In this document: one piece after another, positions 58,766 to 64,000 of the stretch
Layout: each line of letters starts with the position of its first letter
Position numbering within the stretch: the first letter of the stretch is position 1
Position numbers and translations under genes: made by a program
The notes under the pieces: model-generated
The model's database searches: none
Seen by the model: the letters and a program-made list of their open reading frames with translations, nothing else
Told to the model about the DNA's origin: nothing
Source: Pachypanchax playfairii
Lineage: Eukaryota; Chordata; Actinopteri; Cyprinodontiformes; Aplocheilidae
Direction: 5' to 3'
NCBI GenBank assembly: GCA_006937955.1
Contig: SSNP01000052.1
Span: 766,940 to 830,939, forward strand
DNA length: 64,000 nt

Positions 58766-60742
58766 ATTAAAATGGTTCCAGTTTTACATTGTTGAACTCG
58801 ATGATGCTCAAACAGATTGTTTAACATCTGAAAGGTGCTGAAATATCATGATGTTTACATAAACATATACTGTGACTGAGTTATAAAGGTTTACAAAGAT
58901 TGGTTGAGATCTGCTTTGGTTCTGGTTCTGCTCAGACGTGTCTTTAGTTCATCATTCTGGTCTGGATTTAACTCTGTTTCCAAAAACTCAAGTTAAAACA
59001 GGTGAGATGTGAATTATTCCAAACCTTTATAAAATATCTGAGCTATGTCTTTACACTGCAGCTGTAAGTTTGACACTTTTCATTATACTTAAACACGTGT
59101 TCACAAAAACAAAGAATATCATTCGCTTCTAATTAATTATTACATTTTTTATCCTGTTGGACATTTATGGAGTCTTTCCCAACGCGGTTGGGTAAAAAAA
59201 ATGAAACATACCCTCACTGCCCTCAGAATTAACTTTGTGATAAATTTAGAATCACTAATTCCTTCTGTGTCTTCAGACAGGAAATCAGCACATGTAAAGA
59301 AAACCCACATGCAGAGAGATGGAGCTAAATCCACAGAGGAAGCTGTCGCCAGCTGGCAGGTTCAAAACACGGAGGCAGAAATGGAAACCACAACAGACCA
59401 CCTCACCTTTGTTTGTCACAGCCCATCTGCAGATGTGCATGTGTCCAATCAGCTCATGCAACAACCTCCCTGCACCTATTAGAGGTTATTGTGGAGGAAC
59501 TAAATGAGACAGAGGATTTTCTGACACAAATAAAAGGGTTGTGCTGTAATGCAGTATGATCATAAAACAGAACAGCCTCTTAAATCTGAGATTATTTTTA
59601 AAATCATTTTTAAAAATATAATAAACAGCCTCCCTAACAAGCACACGGAAACAAAAGCCATTGTGGTGGATATGCTGCAAACCCTCCCCTGATATTTCAA
59701 ATTTTCCAACCAGTGAAAATCTGTCTGTGACACATTAACGCAAAGATTTCATGTGACAGAGAAGAAGTGGGAGGAAAAGGCTGAAATCTGACACATGCTG
59801 CATCTCAGCAGCTGCAGCTCTCCACAACTACGTGATGGTGAAGCAGCACGCGGAAAAAAATCCAAGGCAAGTTCAGGAAATCATATCCAACCTGTCATGA
59901 ACATAACAGACTTACAACTGCTGGTCTGAATGTATATAAAATGGATCTAACGTGTAGTAAAAAATAAAAGTGCAACATCCTGGTGTGGACGGAGTTTATT
60001 CATTATTACATCATCTGTAACCAGCAGACAGGCATGTGCTGCTGTTTCAAAGCTTTTGCATTGGAATGAATGAATCTCCATTCGGTTGTTCTTGAAGGAA
60101 CTGAAACCTTTTGGTTAAACTAATCAGATTATTGTAGAATTAATTTGGTTGAATTAGGACTTAAAGTTATTATTTGTTTACATAAATTATAATTTATAAA
60201 TGAACTGAACTCTCTGGGACAAATGAACCCTGATGATGAACAATGTGAGTCACATGTTTGTTGTAGTGAATTTAAGCTGCTTTGTGTTTCAGCTGATGAG
60301 TCCTGTCCACACAACAAGGACAGCAGGAGCATCTTTTTATTTGATATTCCCACCATTCTGTCAGGAACTCGTGTTTCCAAACATCTCTGCCTCTGGCCTG
60401 ATAAATTAAACCTCTCAGATATGGATTTCATAAAGGATCTTTGTTACAGCGGTTTACTGTGTAACATTAACTAGTAATTATCTGGTAATTACCCGGTAAT
60501 TCGGTTAGTGCCCGACAGGAAACCTCCACGTGGGTTCGTGTGCAGTTTGACTCTAGTTGCAGACGCACATCTCCCTACAGACTCACGCACTTTGCAGCTT
60601 CTATCAGCTTCTCATATATGTGCAGTTTATTTCCAAGGACGCGCCGAACATCGCGCACGGCCTGTTTTACGCACAGCAGCTGAAGCAGCTACAGGAGCAG
60701 GTGTGTCACCTACCTGTGTTCCGACAGCTTCACGCGCACGGC
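58766..60742. other. Intergenic DNA 3' of uts2r
   Basis: Because uts2r is on the minus strand, this side holds its 3' UTR. No exon or RNA gene recognised. Open frames at 59201-59482 and 60223-60474 on the plus strand have no recognisable similarity. Confidence 0.4.
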
Positions 60743-61852
60743 TCACTTCAGCGTCCCCATGACCAGCGTCTCAGAGTTCAGCTCGAACTGGTTGCTGGAG
60801 GATGCGGACTTGCCCCAGGAGTGGAGGCTGGGCGGCCGCTGCTTGAACGATGAGGTGTACTTGTAGAAGCTCTTGTGCCTGTTCTTCAGGTACTCCCTGT
60901 AGTTCTTGGTGAGCAGGGTGTAGAGGAAAGGGTTAATGCAGCTGTTGCTGTAGGTGAGGCTCGCCACCAGGTAGTTGATGCAGGTGTGTGTCTGTGAGGC
61001 CAGACTCAGAGGTTTGGTGTGATACAGAGGCAGCAGCTGCCAGATCCAGAAGGGCAGGAAACACGCCCAGAACACCAGGACGATGGTGAAGATCATGATC
61101 AGAACCTTCTGTTTGGGAGACCGTTTACTGTCTTTGCTGATCACAGAGTTGCGTTGGGACTCTAAATAAGTGCGGGCCAACCGGACATACAGGTAACCTA
61201 TGATGAGCCCCGGGGCCATGATGCTGGTCCCGAACAGGACGGTCACGTAAACCTTATAAGCCAAAGGCGCCCATGATGGCGCGCACATCCTCTTCACACC
61301 TCCATCCGGCAACTTCTTAGTAGTCTGAGAGACCATTATCATCATGGGCACAGTGAGAACCAGGGACAGCAGCCACACCCCCCACGCCAGGGCTTTGCGG
61401 TAGCTCTTGGAGCGCCTGACCGTGTCCAGCGGCTGCGTGACGGCCAGGTAGCGCTCCGTGCACATAACGGTGAGGGTGAAGATGCTGGCGTGCATCGTGA
61501 GGAGGTCCAGGCTCAGCAAGATGCGGCAGCCCACGTCCCCGAAGTACCAGTCCTTGAGGAAGTACGTGGACACCACGAAGGGGATGGTGGAGAGGTAGAG
61601 CAGGTCCGCCAGAGCCAGGTTGATGATAGAGATGTACATGGAGGTGGCGAACCGGATCGAGTGGCACATCACCACCAGCGTGTACACGTTACCTGACACT
61701 CCAATTATATAAACAACAGACAGAAGCGTCCCGAACGTGGATGTGAAAATGAGTTCATGGTCCACAGCCCCCAGCGAGCCGCCCCCGAGCCGCGGCGGAC
61801 CCGCGGTCAGAGTCAGGGACCTGTTGTTCATGACGCGCTCTGTCGCTCTCAC
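60743..61852 (-). CDS. uts2r: Urotensin II receptor, class A GPCR
   Basis: Intronless, 369 aa; human UTS2R is 389 aa and also has a single coding exon. Seven hydrophobic segments are evident. Hallmarks are GN in TM1 (G54-N55), LALAD in TM2 (D83), the expected disulfide C109-C190, TM3 D116 in SLDLLTMH (the counterpart of human D130, implicated in urotensin binding), TERY at the TM3 end, WACFLPFWIW in TM6 and NSCINPFLY in TM7. N10 (NNRS) is a glycosylation sequon. The C-tail is rich in Ser/Lys, with a possible palmitoylation site lacking. It couples to Gq/calcium in vertebrates and responds to urotensin II or URP. Two possible starts, M1 and M8 (61831). Teleosts have several uts2r paralogues; linkage to ogfod3/hexd suggests the direct orthologue of the mammalian gene. 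Confidence 0.95.
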   Translation of the reverse strand: MRATERVMNNRSLTLTAGPPRLGGGSLGAVDHELIFTSTFGTLLSVVYIIGVSGNVYTLVVMCHSIRFATSMYISIINLALADLLYLSTIPFVVSTYFLKDWYFGDVGCRILLSLDLLTMHASIFTLTVMCTERYLAVTQPLDTVRRSKSYRKALAWGVWLLSLVLTVPMMIMVSQTTKKLPDGGVKRMCAPSWAPLAYKVYVTVLFGTSIMAPGLIIGYLYVRLARTYLESQRNSVISKDSKRSPKQKVLIMIFTIVLVFWACFLPFWIWQLLPLYHTKPLSLASQTHTCINYLVASLTYSNSCINPFLYTLLTKNYREYLKNRHKSFYKYTSSFKQRPPSLHSWGKSASSSNQFELNSETLVMGTLK

Positions 61853-63192
61853 GTCCTGGTGCTTTTCTTTCCGTCACTCTCGCTGAACAGCGCTGGAGGA
61901 GTTGGAGAACACGCACGGCATGGCATGGTTTGTGTTTGTACCAGTTTGCCCCTGCGCTCCCAGCCTTCTGCTCCTGACGTCACGGTCACACCGACACCAG
62001 GATCTCATCAGCTCCTGGATCAAACTTTTAATTTCATTTCATCTGAAGTAAAACATTCTAGAAAACTCTGATGCTTCTGCCATTATTTTATCACTATGTA
62101 AAAGGAACGCGACTCAGCGAGCTGTGCGCGCACCCAGTATCATCAACAGGATCCAAAACACAGCTGACCAACCGGAACAAGGGTTCTAAAAATAGTATTT
62201 AAGCTGAGCTCCCTTTTAATATGCATGAGACATTTTGTTTCAGCGCACGAACCTGATAAAAAAAGTTTCAGCAGAGCGCATAATTAAACAATCTGCATGC
62301 GCGCGCACTTTGCACCCATGCAATCTCCTGGTCAAGGTTACGAGTGGGTTAGATTTACCCACATGTCAATAGATGTTACCTGTGGAGGTGAGCTTCATGA
62401 GCTCGTGGAGAAAAGCTCAGATTTCAGGTGTTTTTACACTCACCGTTGAATTACACACATTGTTAGTGTTTCACTTACTCAGTTAATTATCAACATGTGA
62501 GTTAAAAGGAAAAATATTTAGATCAATGTGTCTTTTTTGTACCAATATAATATTCAGAAAATTGTGTCTGGATGTCGTTTTATTTCCACCAGAATAACCA
62601 AAGTGCTGCTGTGAGTTCAGGTTTACAAGAAATGTAAAATTACATTATTTAAAACAGAAACATTAAAAAAAGAAACAGAAAAAACGAATGAATCCAGTCT
62701 GATCTAATTTTATTGAAGAACTTTAATTGAGTACAACGTGCTGAATACAAGAGAAGTATAATTAACACCACCATATGAGACAGTAAATAGTTTAAATTCA
62801 GCAATAAAATTGGGCAACAAAATAAAATTATCACGCAAAACGATCAAAAATTAGTATCAAACCGAAATCAAATCAACATCATGTGGTCAGAAACACGTCA
62901 GAGAAAAGTTGGATTTTATTTTCTTTCTTTATTTTATTTATCTTTTTGTTTTGAACAAATCAAGACGAGCAGGAAATTAGTATAGCTACATATCTTTAAA
63001 AAAAAACAAGGTACCATTAAAAGTATAATTTTTCATTTGAGAAGGAGCAGGAAGAATAAAACGTGTTTAATCCCACTAATTTTACACATAAATATAAAAC
63101 AAATGCTAAACTTATAGCGTCCATCCATTTCAGTGTAAAAGAAAAAGAAACAAAGTTTTATGTTCTGTACAATTAATGGCTGTAACTTTGTG
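61853..63192. promoter_or_regulatory. uts2r upstream region
   Basis: CpG-richer DNA immediately 5' of uts2r (to about 62340) probably includes its 5' UTR and promoter. A CGCATGCGCGCGCAC-like stretch lies near 62294-62310. Beyond is AT-rich DNA with no gene. No clear TATA box or start site could be assigned. Confidence 0.35.
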
Positions 63193-63196
63193 TTAA

Positions 63197-63401
63197 AGAG
63201 GCCATTTCATACAAATTTCAGGACTTTGTGGTTATTTCTTAAGTATTAACCAGTAATATGAAACATTTTATATCTAAAAACATCAGGAAACACTGATTAA
63301 CAGACCTTTTAATCTGTCTGCGTTAAAATTCGGGTGATTCCGGCTCCTTCCGTCAGGCCTCGAGCAGCAGCTCGTTCATATTCATTATTCAAATTTGCTG
63401 G
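63197..63401 (-). mobile_element. TTAA-flanked miniature element, truncated copy C
   Basis: Starts directly after TTAA (63193-63196) with AGAGGCCATTTCATAC and follows copy B closely for about 205 bp, to CAAATTTGCTGG. It then stops abruptly where a different repeat begins at 63402. Confidence 0.75.
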
Positions 63402-64000
63402 TGTCAGGTCTTGGGGTTCTGTTTGCTCTTATTATGTCTTGTAATATTATTTTCCTTTAAGTAGCGTTTTCCAGGTTAACTATGATTTTGGGTTTGTTCG
63501 TGTTATTTGTTCTCTTCTCCTTACCTTCTGTGCAGCTCCCTTGTTCCGTGTCACCCTACTTCCTGCTGTGCTTTTATTTTGATACCATTTGCTCTTCCTG
63601 TCCTTCCCTGTATTCCTTTACCTTGACTGCATTGTGTTCCTCTCCTGCCCAGTATTTTTCCATTCAGGTGTTTTCAGTTAATCATTAGTTGAGTTTGTAT
63701 TTAAGTGGCATGTGTATGTTTGTTCCTCGTCGGGTTGTTGTCGCAAAACTTGTATGTCTTAGTCGTTCTCGCAGTCTTAGTCTTTCTCTCAGTTCTTAGT
63801 TTCAGTCCTAGTTCTAGTTCTTAGTCTTCACGTCTCAGTCTTAGTCTTAGTCTTAGTCTCTCACCACCCTGTTTGGATTATGTCTTTGCTTCTCTTCAGT
63901 TCCTCATCTCCATGTAAGTTTGTTTTGCTGCCCCGTCAGCATTTTGTTCTTATTAAACTTTCAGTTGTACTTTAGTTTTTTGTTGTCCCCCTCACTGCAT
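63402..64000. mobile_element. Unclassified dispersed repeat, LTR-like, runs off window
   Basis: Begins TGTCAGGTCTTGGGGTTCTG exactly at the break in copy C. It continues with a pyrimidine-rich region, TATTTAAG near 63700, CCTCGTCGGGTTGTTGTCGC, a run of TTAGTC-like hexamers (63765-63870) and TTATTAAACTTTCAG near 63950. The TG start, TATA-like and poly(A)-like signals fit a solo LTR or LTR end, but the right end lies outside the window. I recognise the general family as common in fish; class uncertain. Confidence 0.45.

Noticed and set aside
61317..61696. Other-frame and antisense ORFs over uts2r
   Set aside because: GC-rich shadows of the GPCR coding frame.

Overview
This window is vertebrate nuclear DNA, almost certainly from a teleost fish. 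Genes have many short exons with GT-AG introns. The mobile DNA is fish-type: a Tc1-like element with 200-bp inverted repeats, a LINE reverse-transcriptase fragment, tRNA-like SINE heads and TTAA-flanked miniature elements. Five protein genes are recognisable by their peptides: narf (-), cybc1 (+), hexd (-), ogfod3 (+) and uts2r (-). From family knowledge, the same five neighbours lie together on human 17q25.3 with matching relative orientations, so this is an old conserved microsyntenic block. I rebuilt full exon-intron structures by joining exons at splice sites with consistent phase: narf 12 coding exons/470 aa, cybc1 5/196 aa, hexd 11/474 aa, ogfod3 9/316 aa, uts2r 1/369 aa.

Layout. 1-6,900: a 46-bp minisatellite, a 36-bp minisatellite and CA repeats, downstream of narf. 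6,918-16,220: narf on the minus strand; its intron 7 carries a second array of the same 36-bp unit in opposite orientation, abutting a broken LINE. 16.2-17.7 kb: head-to-head narf/cybc1 promoter region. 18.2-25.8 kb: a 7.7-kb array of a 17-bp unit, ending about 180 bp before the cybc1 start codon. 26.0-30.7 kb: cybc1 and hexd, tail to tail. 30.7-31.1 kb: head-to-head hexd/ogfod3 promoter. 31.1-51.9 kb: ogfod3, with a 48-bp minisatellite (holding an assembly gap) in intron 1 and transposons in introns 7 and 8. 51.9-60.7 kb: intergenic, with a dense ACTAGT cluster and an 11-bp array of DR5-spaced TGACCT half-sites. 60.7-61.9 kb: intronless uts2r. 63.2-64.0 kb: a truncated miniature element joined to another repeat.

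The genes do not form one pathway. They are a conserved neighbourhood: an Fe-S hydrogenase-like protein (narf), a phagocyte NADPH-oxidase chaperone (cybc1), a GH20 hexosaminidase (hexd), a membrane 2-oxoglutarate oxygenase (ogfod3) and the urotensin II receptor. The unusual property is the tandem-repeat load. Six separate minisatellites cover roughly a quarter of the window, yet every coding exon remains open. I found no evidence of a new protein system. The best leads are non-coding: the inverted pair of 36-bp arrays, the 17-bp array with higher-order structure beside a promoter, the DR5 array, and the TTAA-flanked miniature element family.
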